A DNA stretch of 12,309 nt from Litorivivens sp047622145. GTDB lineage: Bacteria; Pseudomonadota; Gammaproteobacteria; Pseudomonadales; Spongiibacteraceae. The translations under genes were made by a program, and so were the position numbers. This document shows positions 1-6,796 of this stretch, in pieces. Below the pieces are notes generated by a model. That model was not told the origin of the DNA. It was given only the letters and a program-made list of their open reading frames with translations, and did no database searches. Position 1 is the first letter of the stretch. Each line of letters opens with the position of its first letter. Where the stretch lies: NCBI GenBank assembly GCA_047622145.1, contig JBLHMO010000098.1:1-12309 (forward strand). The letters are read 5' to 3'.

Positions 1-2
1 AC

Positions 3-1049
3 GTTACCCACCTCGACGTCGTTGGCTTGGAAGTGGGCTACCGCCTGATTCCGCTGGTCGACAAGCAGCAGGGCGGGGAACTGATATCGCGCATTACCGG
101 CGTGCGCAAAAAACTGTCCAAGGAATTGGGCTTCCTAATCCAGCCGGTCCATATTCGTGACAATCTGGAGCTTCAGCCCTCCAGCTACCGCATCACGCTG
201 CTGGGAGACACCATCGCCGAAGGCGAAATCCAGCCGGGTATGGAGCTCGCCATCAATCCTGGTGGCGTGCAGGGCGGTTTGCGCGGCACCCCCACTAAAG
301 ATCCAGCCTTTGGCATGGACGCGCTGTGGATAGACGCTGGTAGCCGAGATCAGGCGCAAACACTTGGCTACACCGTTGTTGACGGCAGCACGGTCATTGC
401 AACGCACTTGAGCCAACTCGTTAAAAATCATGCCTATGAACTGCTGGGACATGAAGAAGTGCAGCAGCTGCTTGATCGGCTGGGCAGCACTGACCCGAAA
501 CTCGTTGAAAGTCTGGTACCCAAGCAATTGCCCTTAAGCGTGGTCGTAAAAGTGCTGCAAAGCCTGCTCAAAGAAGGCGTTTCAGTTCGCAGTATTCGCA
601 TGATTGCCGAATCTTTGGCGGAACAAGCGCCAAGAACCAAGGACCCTGACGAACTTTTGCAAGGTGTTCGGGTAGCGCTAGGCCGAATGATTATACAAGA
701 AATCAATGGCTTAGAACACGAACTTCCAGTAGCTGCTCTAGACGCAGAGTTGGAACAGATATTGCTTGATGTAGTGCGAGGCAGCGCAAATGCCGGGGGA
801 TTGGAACCGGGCCTTGCGCAGCGCTTACAAGATGAACTTTCGGAGTACACACGAATGCAGGAAATATCAGGCCAAGCCTCAGTCGTACTGGTTTCACCGC
901 CTCTGCGAACCTGGCTGTCGCGGTTCATTCGGCGCAGCCTGCCTACGCTGCATGTGTTGTCGTACAACGAGATTCCCGATAGCAAACAGGTACGTCTAAT
1001 TTCAACCGTTAGTCACGCGCCAGCCCTAATCGGCGACACCGCGGCCTGA
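3..1049 (+). CDS. flhA: Flagellar export gate protein FlhA, C-terminal half (5' truncated by window edge)
   Basis: FlhA is an inner-membrane component of the flagellar type III export apparatus. Its large cytoplasmic C-terminal domain forms the ring that docks export substrates and chaperones. The frame is open from the first complete codon at position 3, so the gene begins outside the window. About 349 residues are visible, roughly half of the usual ~690-700, and all belong to the cytoplasmic domain. Recognisable FlhA stretches include GYRLIPLVD near the start, the region around HLSQLVKNHAYELLGHEE, the SVRSIRMIAESLAE helix, and the terminal LPTLHVLSYNEIPD segment followed by a short tail. 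The gene ends 11 bases before flhF, consistent with co-transcription. An internal TTG at 27 is not a real start. No frameshift is seen. FlhA is distinguished from type III secretion paralogues (SctV) by the flanking flhF-fleN-fliA genes. Confidence 0.97.
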   Translation, partial: VTHLDVVGLEVGYRLIPLVDKQQGGELISRITGVRKKLSKELGFLIQPVHIRDNLELQPSSYRITLLGDTIAEGEIQPGMELAINPGGVQGGLRGTPTKDPAFGMDALWIDAGSRDQAQTLGYTVVDGSTVIATHLSQLVKNHAYELLGHEEVQQLLDRLGSTDPKLVESLVPKQLPLSVVVKVLQSLLKEGVSVRSIRMIAESLAEQAPRTKDPDELLQGVRVALGRMIIQEINGLEHELPVAALDAELEQILLDVVRGSANAGGLEPGLAQRLQDELSEYTRMQEISGQASVVLVSPPLRTWLSRFIRRSLPTLHVLSYNEIPDSKQVRLISTVSHAPALIGDTAA

Positions 1050-1060
1050 GAGGTAAGATA

Positions 1061-2245
1061 ATGAAATTTTTGACTTTTTTCGGTTCCGACAGCAGTCAAG
1101 CCATGCGCCAGGTGAGTGAAGAACTGGGGGATGATGCCAGTATCCTGTCATGCCGTCGGGTAAAAGGCGGCGTAGAGCTCATCGTTTCGGTCGATGACTC
1201 GGCTGTTTCAGCCTCCCCAAAAGCGCAGTCTGAGCCCACTCCCAAATACAGTGCTGCCAGCCCTGCACCCGTGCGCAGGCCAACACTTGAGACGGTAGCC
1301 TCGCAAAGTAGTGAATTGCTGCAGCTTAAGAAGGAACTGCACGCCACCCGATCAATGCTTGAAGACGGCATAAAAGACCAGGATTGGGTGATTCAGAGCG
1401 CCAAAAATCCGTCAAGCAGCATTGCCCTACAAATTTGCGAGGCTCTGGATGTCGATGTGCGCCTTGCAACGGCACTGGCCAATAGAATACCCGCAGGGGA
1501 ATCCCCTGAGGTTCAGCGCGAAATGCTGCGCAGTTTGCTGCGTCGACAGTTGAAGACACTCCCCACGCCCCGTGAAGGTGTCACCGCTCTGGTTGGACCG
1601 CCAGGTGCCGGCAAGACCAGCACGATAGCGAAAATTGCTGCCGAATTTATTCGCACGGGCCGCCGCGACGATATCGCGCTGATTACCACAGACAACACCC
1701 GTATTGCAGCGCAGGAACAGCTGCGTGTTTACGGCGACATTTTTCAAATTCCTGTTCATGCCGCGAACAGCGCCGATGAAGCCGCTCGCCTACTGAAGAT
1801 TCTCGGCAGCAAGCAGTACGTGTTACTCGATACCGCGGGAATAGGGTTTCGAGATAGTGAGGGTTTGGACAACCTCGGCTCGTTCATCGCGAGCTTGCCG
1901 GATATCGATGTATTTCTCACGTTGCCGGCCGACCGCGAAGCCTATGTTATAGAAGAAATTATCGAGGCTTATTCACAGCTTCCCATTAGCGGGGTCATTG
2001 CCACCCATCTTGACGAAGCGGTGCGAATCGGTGCGCTGGTGTCCATGCTAATTAAGAACCAATTACCCACCGTTTGGCTTAGCGACGGCGCCAAGGTGCC
2101 CGGTGATTTACATGCTGCAAGCCCAGCAGATCTGATCAACCGAACCTTTTTATTGGCTCGGGAATTCAAAAAAAGACAACGATCAAGTGCACTTGATCGC
2201 AGCAACAAAGCAGCAAGACAACCTATTAGGGGACAGCGCGCATGA
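1061..2245 (+). CDS. flhF: Flagellar placement GTPase FlhF (divergent)
   Basis: FlhF is an SRP-type GTPase that marks the cell pole where a flagellum is built and works with FleN/FlhG. The ATG at 1061 follows AGAGGTAAG, a fair ribosome site. The 394-residue protein is somewhat shorter than many FlhF proteins. Residues 1-45 match the N-terminal FlhF domain (MKFLTFFGSD...). A low-complexity and coiled linker follows to about residue 110, then the NG GTPase domain. Visible motifs are the P-loop GPPGAGKT (179-186), DNTR (211-214) in the SRP-type TTDxxRI region, DTAG (257-260), and THLDEA (315-320). The last stands where the family normally has TKxDEA, so the lysine that packs against guanine is His316. 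The usual DGQRVPEDL near the C-terminus reads DGAKVPGDL (342-350). The stop overlaps the fleN start by four bases (ATGA). Identity is secure; full GTPase function is less certain because of the changed motifs. Confidence 0.95.
   Translation: MKFLTFFGSDSSQAMRQVSEELGDDASILSCRRVKGGVELIVSVDDSAVSASPKAQSEPTPKYSAASPAPVRRPTLETVASQSSELLQLKKELHATRSMLEDGIKDQDWVIQSAKNPSSSIALQICEALDVDVRLATALANRIPAGESPEVQREMLRSLLRRQLKTLPTPREGVTALVGPPGAGKTSTIAKIAAEFIRTGRRDDIALITTDNTRIAAQEQLRVYGDIFQIPVHAANSADEAARLLKILGSKQYVLLDTAGIGFRDSEGLDNLGSFIASLPDIDVFLTLPADREAYVIEEIIEAYSQLPISGVIATHLDEAVRIGALVSMLIKNQLPTVWLSDGAKVPGDLHAASPADLINRTFLLAREFKKRQRSSALDRSNKAARQPIRGQRA
2180..2199. repeat. Perfect 20-bp palindrome at the 3' end of flhF
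   Basis: The bases CGATCAAGTG followed directly by CACTTGATCG form an uninterrupted palindrome with 10-bp arms. It lies inside the last codons of flhF (residues RSSALDR), with its right edge 42 bases before the fleN start. In RNA it could fold as an 8-bp stem with a UGCA tetraloop; in DNA it could bind a dimeric protein. It contains two GATC sites. It is not followed by a T-run, so it is not an intrinsic terminator. Function is unknown. Confidence 0.6.
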
Positions 2246-3063
2246 GTGAGATAAAAGTAATAGCAGTAGCCAGTGGTAAGGGGGGTGTTGGTAAAACGAA
2301 CGTCGCCGTCAATCTCGCTTTTCAGCTTTCCCGTAGTGGCAAAAAGGTACTTCTGCTCGACGCAGATTTGGGGCTGGCGAACGTTGACATCCTACTCAAC
2401 CTCAAACCCAAACTGAATCTTGCTGATGTGCTCGATGGCCGCTGTGAGCTTAAAGACATTCTTATACAAGGACCCGGTGGAATCTATTTGATTCCCGCCG
2501 CCTCTGGCATCAAAAACATGGCGGAACTGGCCCATGCGCAGCACGCCGGCATTGTGATGGCGCTGAGCGAACTGGATCAGGATTTCGACTTTATGATCGT
2601 GGATACAGCGGCGGGAATTTCCGACAGCGTTGTAACGTTCAGCAAGGCCAGCCAGCATGTCGCCGTGGTGTGCTCCGACGAACCCACGTCGATGGCTGAC
2701 GCCTACGCCCTGATCAAAGTGCTCCGTAATGAAGCCGGCATTACCCGCTTTAAAGTGCTCCGAAACATGGTAACCAATGAAGTGCAGGCAAGAGTAGGGT
2801 ACAAACGCTTGGTGGATGCCGCAGCCCATTTTCTGGATGTTCATCTGGAATACGCGGGTTTTATTCCCAAAGACGAGCTGCTGCAAAAATCAGTTGCACG
2901 TCAGCGATGCGTATCTGACGCCTATCCTTCGGCCCCCTCTAGCAAGGCCTTTCACAAACTTGCCGATACAGTCAATGACTGGGAGTCCCCTGAAGGTCCG
3001 CGCGGCCACATTGAATTTTTTGTTGACCGTTTGGCTGGCGAGAAGGCAGGTGCTGTTCTGTGA
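2242..3063 (+). CDS. fleN: Flagellar number regulator FleN/FlhG, MinD-like ATPase
   Basis: FleN (FlhG) is a MinD/ParA-type ATPase that limits the number of polar flagella. In pseudomonads and vibrios it antagonises the master regulator FleQ/FlrA, and it partners FlhF. The ATG at 2242 overlaps the flhF stop as ATGA and is preceded by AGGGGA at 2228-2233, a good ribosome site. The 273-residue protein has the deviant Walker A KGGVGKT at 13-19, the switch region DADLGLANVD at 40-49, and DTAAG at 121-125. The CSDEPTSMADAYALIKVL stretch and the C-terminal GHIEFFVDRL segment (near the end) are characteristic of the FleN branch rather than MinD itself. Length is normal for the family. The next gene, fliA, starts within the stop codon of this one (GTGA), so translation of the two is probably coupled. 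Confidence 0.96.
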   Translation: MSEIKVIAVASGKGGVGKTNVAVNLAFQLSRSGKKVLLLDADLGLANVDILLNLKPKLNLADVLDGRCELKDILIQGPGGIYLIPAASGIKNMAELAHAQHAGIVMALSELDQDFDFMIVDTAAGISDSVVTFSKASQHVAVVCSDEPTSMADAYALIKVLRNEAGITRFKVLRNMVTNEVQARVGYKRLVDAAAHFLDVHLEYAGFIPKDELLQKSVARQRCVSDAYPSAPSSKAFHKLADTVNDWESPEGPRGHIEFFVDRLAGEKAGAVL

Positions 3064-3797
3064 CAGGCTACGCAGCTTACGCCGACATACAGTGCGGTGA
3101 TCGTGACAATCTCGTTGTTACTTATGCTGCATTGGTAAAAAAAATTGCCTACCACTTAATTGCTCGACTGCCCGCAAGTGTGGATGTCGAGGACCTTATA
3201 CAGGCAGGCATGATAGGTCTGTTGGAAGCCGCTAGTCATTTTAAAAATGACAAGGGCGCCAGTTTTGAAACCTTTGCCAGCATTCGTATTCGCGGCGCAA
3301 TGATCGATCAACTCCGCCAAGACGGCTGGGCGCCACGCTCGGTTTCGCGGCAGTTGCGCGAGATGAGCAATGCCATTCAGCGGGTCGAGCATCGCTTGGG
3401 GCGCGAAGCCAATAGCAGAGAAGTGGCGGGCGAAATGGGCATCGCCATCGACGATTATTTCACTATTTTACAAGACTCAAGCTCGGTGCACTTGTGTAGC
3501 CTGGAGCAAGTCAGCAACGACGCAGGTGAAATACTGGTGCCTACCAGTGGCGACAAACCCGGGGAGGGTGAAACCTTGTCGGCGGTGCTGGCGGATGACT
3601 TTCAACGCGACTTGAGCAGGCAAATAGACCAGTTACCCGACAAGGAAAAGCTGGTGCTGGCGCTTTACTACGACAGCGGTTTAAACCTGAAGGAAATTGG
3701 TGAAGTGCTGGAAGTTTCAGAATCCCGTGCCTGCCAAATTCACGGCCAGGCGATCGTCCGCTTGAAAAGTCGCATGTCGGCATGGACAACGCCGTAA
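3060..3797 (+). CDS. fliA: RNA polymerase sigma factor FliA (sigma-28)
   Basis: FliA directs RNA polymerase to late flagellar promoters (flagellin, motor and often chemotaxis genes). The GTG at 3060 overlaps the fleN TGA and gives 245 residues, the normal length. Sigma region 2 is clear: HLIARLPASVDVEDLIQAG around 32-50 and FETFASIRIRGAMIDQLR at 69-86, followed by the DGWAPRSVSRQ transition into region 3. Region 4, a helix-turn-helix that reads the -35 element, lies at about 191-240 (LPDKEKLVLALYYDSGLNLK... ending in VRLKSRM). No anti-sigma FlgM gene is present in the window. In the usual polar-flagellar layout cheY, cheZ, cheA and other chemotaxis genes follow fliA; here the next gene is the DUF2802 protein only 42 bases away. 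Confidence 0.97.
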   Translation: MTGYAAYADIQCGDRDNLVVTYAALVKKIAYHLIARLPASVDVEDLIQAGMIGLLEAASHFKNDKGASFETFASIRIRGAMIDQLRQDGWAPRSVSRQLREMSNAIQRVEHRLGREANSREVAGEMGIAIDDYFTILQDSSSVHLCSLEQVSNDAGEILVPTSGDKPGEGETLSAVLADDFQRDLSRQIDQLPDKEKLVLALYYDSGLNLKEIGEVLEVSESRACQIHGQAIVRLKSRMSAWTTP

Positions 3798-3827
3798 CCA
3801 TGGCCGAAACATCGACCTTAGCGTACC

Positions 3828-3832
3828 GAGGA
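3828..3832 (+). promoter_or_regulatory. Ribosome binding site deciding the GTG start of the DUF2802 gene
   Basis: GAGGA lies 7 bases before the GTG at 3840. The nearby ATG at 3832 runs into a stop after two codons, so the GTG is the only sensible start with a ribosome site. Confidence 0.6.
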
Positions 3833-3839
3833 TGAAATA

Positions 3840-4298
3840 GTGTCCACTTCAAGCAGCACAGAGAGTATACCCGCAGGCGTAAACCTCCTGATTGAGCAGC
3901 TCGGCAGCCTGTCACATGGCAGCATATTGTTACTTTTTTGCGCATTGACCTTAGCCGCTGTAAGCCTTCGCTGCGTACAAATTCGCTTGGCGGCGACGGC
4001 AAGGCGAGAAGCCGAACGGACCGTCCGGATGTCCAAGCTGCAAACGGAATCTAACGCGCAAGCCGCGTTACTGGAACAATATCAAGAACGACTGCAAACG
4101 CTGGAAGGTTATGTAGATCTGCTCAACGGTAAACAGCAGCAACAACTTTCCAATGGCTCGGCACGCAAACTTAGATTACAAGAGGCCATCGACTTTGCTG
4201 GCAGAGGTTTAGGTGGGCAGGAAATCGCGCGACGTGCAGGTGTCAATGGTAGTGAGGCCAGACTGATTGGTGAGTTGTACGGGATCAATGCCGCATAG
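3840..4298 (+). CDS. DUF2802 membrane-anchored coiled-coil protein of the flagellar/chemotaxis cluster
   Basis: This 152-residue protein matches the small DUF2802 family usually encoded just after cheW and before an FlhB-like gene in polar-flagellar clusters of Pseudomonas-type bacteria. Its biochemical role is not established. One transmembrane segment is visible at about residues 27-43 (GSILLLFCALTLAAVSL). A polar, probably coiled-coil stretch follows (about 50-105, rich in Glu, Gln and Arg). The C-terminal helical motif is at about 110-150 (KLRLQEAIDFAGRGLGGQEI then SEARLIGELYG), which resembles a helix-turn-helix-like fold and defines the family. The start is GTG, supported by GAGGA seven bases upstream. 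The gene converges with the minus-strand FlhB-like gene, with a 15-base gap and no terminator-like hairpin. Its usual upstream partner cheW is absent. Confidence 0.85.
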   Translation: MSTSSSTESIPAGVNLLIEQLGSLSHGSILLLFCALTLAAVSLRCVQIRLAATARREAERTVRMSKLQTESNAQAALLEQYQERLQTLEGYVDLLNGKQQQQLSNGSARKLRLQEAIDFAGRGLGGQEIARRAGVNGSEARLIGELYGINAA

Positions 4299-4313
4299 CA
4301 GCATTTTCAATGA

Positions 4314-4652
4314 CTAAACTTCATCTACCCACATCAAATCTTGAAGTTGATAGGTAAAGGCCAGGACCTCAGCGACGGCTAGAAACAAAGTAGCAGGAAT
4401 TTCCGATTGCAATTCCAACTCCGACAGCACGCCGGCCAGCGCTTCATCCTTGTAAATCGGGACCTCATGCTCAGTCGCAATTCTCAAAATTTCATCCGCG
4501 ACCTCACCTTTGCCAATAGCACTTACACGCGGCGTGCGAATACCGTCGTATTCCAGCGATATCGCCTTACGCTGCTTGTTTCCGACATTCGAACTTCCCG
4601 TATCCGAGTTAGAAGCGGAATCATCTTTATTTTCAATATAGTTATAAATCAT
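4314..4652 (-). CDS. FlhB C-terminal-domain paralogue (EscU/YscU/HrcU-type, FlhB2-like)
   Basis: The 112-residue product matches the cytoplasmic domain of FlhB/SctU export switch proteins without the four-helix membrane part. Residues from about 28 on carry the family pattern: KQRKAISLEYDG, then PRVSAIGKGEVADEILRIA, a HEVPIYKDEALAGVLSELEL stretch, and IPATLFLAVAEVLAFTYQL. The NPTH autocleavage motif of true FlhB is not present, as is normal for these short paralogues. They often sit beside fliK in gammaproteobacteria and are thought to influence export specificity, though their role is poorly defined. The ATG at 4652 is preceded by AAGGATG and begins 18 bases after the fliK stop, so the two are probably one transcript. 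The first ~27 residues (Asp/Ser/Asn-rich) are not conserved in type. Confidence 0.88.
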   Translation of the reverse strand: MIYNYIENKDDSASNSDTGSSNVGNKQRKAISLEYDGIRTPRVSAIGKGEVADEILRIATEHEVPIYKDEALAGVLSELELQSEIPATLFLAVAEVLAFTYQLQDLMWVDEV

Positions 4653-4670
4653 CCTACATCCTTGGCACTA

Positions 4671-5933
4671 TCATGCCGTCGCATGTACAGACGGGTAGTC
4701 AATGTTGGGTTCCTGATTCGCCGGCAGCTTGCCTAACTGACTACTCAGGCTAACGCCCGCTAAACCCAATCGTTCTAATCGCTCGACAAAATCGGGGATC
4801 GCGGCATCAATTAATCCGCAAACCGGGATGCGTTCAGAGTAAAAGGTGATCTTGGTTGCCTGCTCAGAGTGCGTCAAATGAATCGATAGCGGACCAACAA
4901 CCGGTAACTCTACCGATAACACCACCGTCCAACTCTTGCTGTCATCATCCGAGTTTTCGTTTTTTGAAGGTTCTTCGCGAATATTAAAATGCCAGGTCGA
5001 TAATTGATCGCGAACGACCACCGGAATTTCAAACAATAAAAAAGTCTGCTGCTGATGCTGGGCCTGAAGCGACAGTAACTGCTGTGCCTCAATGCGTGAA
5101 ATGGCACCTTCGACAGCGTGTTTTAAGCCCTGCAGCGTCGTCAAATCTAGTACTTCAGCTACTGCTGTCGCCTGAGGAACAAAAGAAAAAGGGCGCTTGT
5201 CAGTGCTTTGGGCATTGGTATACGCGGAGCTGGCCAGAGGCAAAGGAATAGGGTGCTTGGCAGGGGAGGGCGCTACGAACGATCTATAGACGCTGGCATC
5301 ACCGTCGTCCGATGGTAGGCTCACCGCCACGCTTTTATTCGGGCTTGTTTGTCGCAGTCGTACTGCCAACCATTCTCGCAGCACCAGCAGTGCGCCTTTG
5401 AGATCAGCCGGGGGTTTATCACCGGATAGGTGCAGCAAATGCTCGAAAAACAAACCGCTAGACTGAACACGCTCATTCAGGCGCGCACCGCTACTGATAT
5501 CGCGACGCTGAGAAAAAGCCGCCACCACGTTGGCAAATTCTGGATGCTGGGCAAGCTGCGAGCCTGTTTGAATGAGTGTGAATACGGCCTGAAGCAGTCG
5601 TCCGGGCTCAATCTGAGAAGCCAAGCGCTGCTGAAGAGCACTTTGGATGGCGGACGGCGCGTCGGATAAAACGCGCATCACCAACTGGCCCGATTTATCG
5701 AAACCAGACACCTGCAACCGATAGGTACCGCCAATATCCAGCTTCTGCTGGCTCAGCGCATAGAGACGTTCACCGTTTGCCAGTAGCTCATACGCACCAG
5801 CCTTACCTTGACTCGCGACCAATACATTCAAAACAGCGCCCACAGATAAAGACGGCAGCACCCGCTGCATAGCCTTTCCCGTAATGATCTGGCTTCGATC
5901 AACCGGCGTAAATGTATTGTTATTAACCCACAT
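4671..5933 (-). CDS. fliK: Flagellar hook-length control protein FliK
   Basis: FliK is a secreted molecular ruler that measures the hook and triggers the FlhB switch from hook to filament export. The C-terminal Flg_hook domain is recognisable at roughly the last 110 residues: LPVVGPLSIHLTHSEQATKI, then ITFYSERIPVCGLIDAAIP and the following helix FVERLERLGLAGVSLSS. The N-terminal and middle parts are variable, with Gln/Ala/Leu-rich repeats and a Pro-rich stretch, as usual. I prefer the ATG at 5933 (420 residues, MWVNNNTFTPVDRSQ...), because AGGAA stands six bases upstream. A GTG at 5996 would add 21 residues but has no good ribosome site. Together with the FlhB-like gene downstream it forms a minus-strand pair. 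Sequence alone does not exclude another FliK-like protein of the same family (two types occur in some Pseudomonas). Confidence 0.85.
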   Translation of the reverse strand: MWVNNNTFTPVDRSQIITGKAMQRVLPSLSVGAVLNVLVASQGKAGAYELLANGERLYALSQQKLDIGGTYRLQVSGFDKSGQLVMRVLSDAPSAIQSALQQRLASQIEPGRLLQAVFTLIQTGSQLAQHPEFANVVAAFSQRRDISSGARLNERVQSSGLFFEHLLHLSGDKPPADLKGALLVLREWLAVRLRQTSPNKSVAVSLPSDDGDASVYRSFVAPSPAKHPIPLPLASSAYTNAQSTDKRPFSFVPQATAVAEVLDLTTLQGLKHAVEGAISRIEAQQLLSLQAQHQQQTFLLFEIPVVVRDQLSTWHFNIREEPSKNENSDDDSKSWTVVLSVELPVVGPLSIHLTHSEQATKITFYSERIPVCGLIDAAIPDFVERLERLGLAGVSLSSQLGKLPANQEPNIDYPSVHATA

Positions 5934-6057
5934 ACGAAATTCCTGACTAAAAATAAGGTACAGCTCTACACCCTTAATATCACGGTAAGAGTACACCCGG
6001 AAGTCGCGAATCTACCTATAGTAGTTGTGCGCGATGAACTTGTTATATCCATTTTCG
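5934..6057. other. Short intergenic gap between fliK and the YoeB toxin gene
   Basis: These 124 bases hold the possible N-terminal extension of fliK (if the GTG at 5996 is used) and must contain the fliK promoter unless it is read through from the toxin-antitoxin genes. I see no convincing sigma-54, sigma-28 or sigma-70 element and no intrinsic terminator after the toxin gene. Confidence 0.4.
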
Positions 6058-6318
6058 TTATTCGTAATGACTCCACAAGCGAATCACTTTTATTGATTCT
6101 TCTTTTTCTAAAACTTGGTATACAAGCCTATGTTGAATATTAATACGCCGTGAATAAGCCCCGGTAAGATCACCTACCAGCTTCTCGTAGGGTAGCGGCT
6201 TTTCATAAGGGTTTTGCTCAATTATCTTTAGTAGTTCTTGGGCTTTATTTTTAATCCTTGAAGATACTAGTTTTCGGGCATCTTTTTGGGCTTGTTTTGT
6301 GTAATAAAGCCGCCACAT
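6058..6318 (-). CDS. yoeB: Type II toxin of the Txe/YoeB family (mRNA endonuclease)
   Basis: YoeB-family toxins cleave mRNA on the ribosome and are held inactive by a YefM/Phd-type antitoxin. The 86-residue product from the ATG at 6318 is close to the family length. The family core YSRRINIQHRLVYQV is at residues 55-69, with the conserved ending RLWSHYE. Residues that align with the E. coli YoeB active site are visible: Glu45, Arg64, His84 and Tyr85, so the toxin looks intact. The ATG overlaps the antitoxin stop (TGATG), implying coupled translation; GTG at 6321 and TTG at 6324 are alternative starts in the same frame. The gene is visibly more A/T-rich than the flagellar and heme genes on either side, which fits acquisition by transfer. 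It ends 60 bases from the extended fliK start. Confidence 0.92.
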   Translation of the reverse strand: MWRLYYTKQAQKDARKLVSSRIKNKAQELLKIIEQNPYEKPLPYEKLVGDLTGAYSRRINIQHRLVYQVLEKEESIKVIRLWSHYE

Positions 6319-6560
6319 CACCAATCAATTTCCTGATCGCAATCATCGAGATTAGCGGCCATTCCTTCTTGGATCGACTCCCTCATCCCTGGGACAGACA
6401 ATAGGTGGAGGGTTTCATTAATGGCCTTCCAGTCATCCTCGGCCAAGAGCACCGCATTACCTCTTTTCCCAGTAATAACAATAGGTTGGTGCGTATTTGT
6501 GGTTTCGTCAATTAGGGCGTAGAGCTTGGAACGAGCCTCAGTTGCATTGAATGTCGTCAT
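6318..6560 (-). CDS. yefM: Type II antitoxin of the Phd/YefM family
   Basis: This 80-residue protein pairs with the YoeB-like toxin just downstream. The N-terminal part (MTTFNATEARSKLYALIDET) is the Phd/YefM DNA-binding fold. The segment HQPIVITGKRGNAVLLAEDD followed by W is the characteristic family core, and the acidic C-terminus (LDDCDQEIDW) is the disordered toxin-binding tail. The ATG at 6560 has a very strong ribosome site, GGAGGTGA, 3 bases upstream (core GGAGG at a 6-base spacing). This fits the need for antitoxin excess. Family members repress their own promoter with the toxin as co-repressor. An inverted repeat that could be the operator lies 19 bases upstream. Confidence 0.92.
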   Translation of the reverse strand: MTTFNATEARSKLYALIDETTNTHQPIVITGKRGNAVLLAEDDWKAINETLHLLSVPGMRESIQEGMAANLDDCDQEIDW

Positions 6561-6578
6561 AAATCACCTCCGATCCAT

Positions 6579-6592
6579 TTAGCGTGCGCTAA
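6579..6592. promoter_or_regulatory. Candidate operator palindrome of the toxin-antitoxin operon
   Basis: TTAGCG-TG-CGCTAA is an inverted repeat with perfect 6-bp arms, located 19 bases upstream of the antitoxin start. A second self-complementary element, ACGTACGT at 6594-6601, abuts it. A possible minus-strand -35 (TTGACG, 6604-6609) and a weak -10 (ACGCTA, 6580-6585, 18-base spacer) would place the palindrome on the -10. This matches the autoregulation known for YefM/YoeB loci. The promoter call is an inference; the repeat itself is read directly. Confidence 0.5.
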
Positions 6593-6609
6593 TACGTACG
6601 TCACGTCAA

Positions 6610-6796
6610 TGTTGCTTTCGGGGATAACAGGACTCGAAGTATTGAACCCACCTGAAAAATACTAGGGATTGCGCCCACCAAATAGGCCTTAATTGCGTGT
6701 TTCGGCATATAGAGGTCAAAACACCCAATATGGGGCAATGGCGTGCAGGCGCCTATTTTTGAAGAGATGGAATCAACCTGAGCACTTTATGCCTAA
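6610..6796. other. Gene-free spacer between toxin-antitoxin operon and amidohydrolase relic
   Basis: About 190 bases with no open frame of note. It contains an 8-bp inverted repeat (AAATAGGC at 6680-6687, GCCTATTT at 6751-6758) and a GGCGCC at 6749-6754. I see no tRNA, integron attC core, insertion-sequence end or terminator. It is probably decayed sequence lying at the left end of the amidohydrolase remnant. Confidence 0.4.

Noticed and set aside
434..985. Long minus-strand ORF (183 codons) opposite flhA
   Set aside because: It is a codon-bias shadow of a clearly conserved flhA frame; the translation is Ser/Arg-rich with no recognisable domain.
2392..2886. Minus-strand ORF opposite fleN (164 codons)
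   Set aside because: It lies entirely inside fleN; no ribosome site or family features.
3782..3835. A 17-codon ORF overlapping the fliA stop as a real gene or cheY remnant
   Set aside because: Its translation has no resemblance to CheY or CheW ends, and it is too short to judge; mentioned only as a possible scar.
3541..4002. Minus-strand ORF opposite fliA and the DUF2802 gene
   Set aside because: It overlaps two recognised genes and has low-complexity composition with no family resemblance.
4663..4676. TGGCAC...TGC resembling a sigma-54 (-24/-12) promoter at the fliK/FlhB-like boundary
   Set aside because: The GG to GC spacing is one base too short, and on the plus strand it would point into the 5' end of fliK antisense.
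6680..6758. Inverted repeat AAATAGGC / GCCTATTT as a possible integron attC site next to the toxin-antitoxin cassette
   Set aside because: The core RYYYAAC/GTTRRRY boxes are missing and the position does not fit the cassette orientation; 8-bp arms at this distance can arise by chance.
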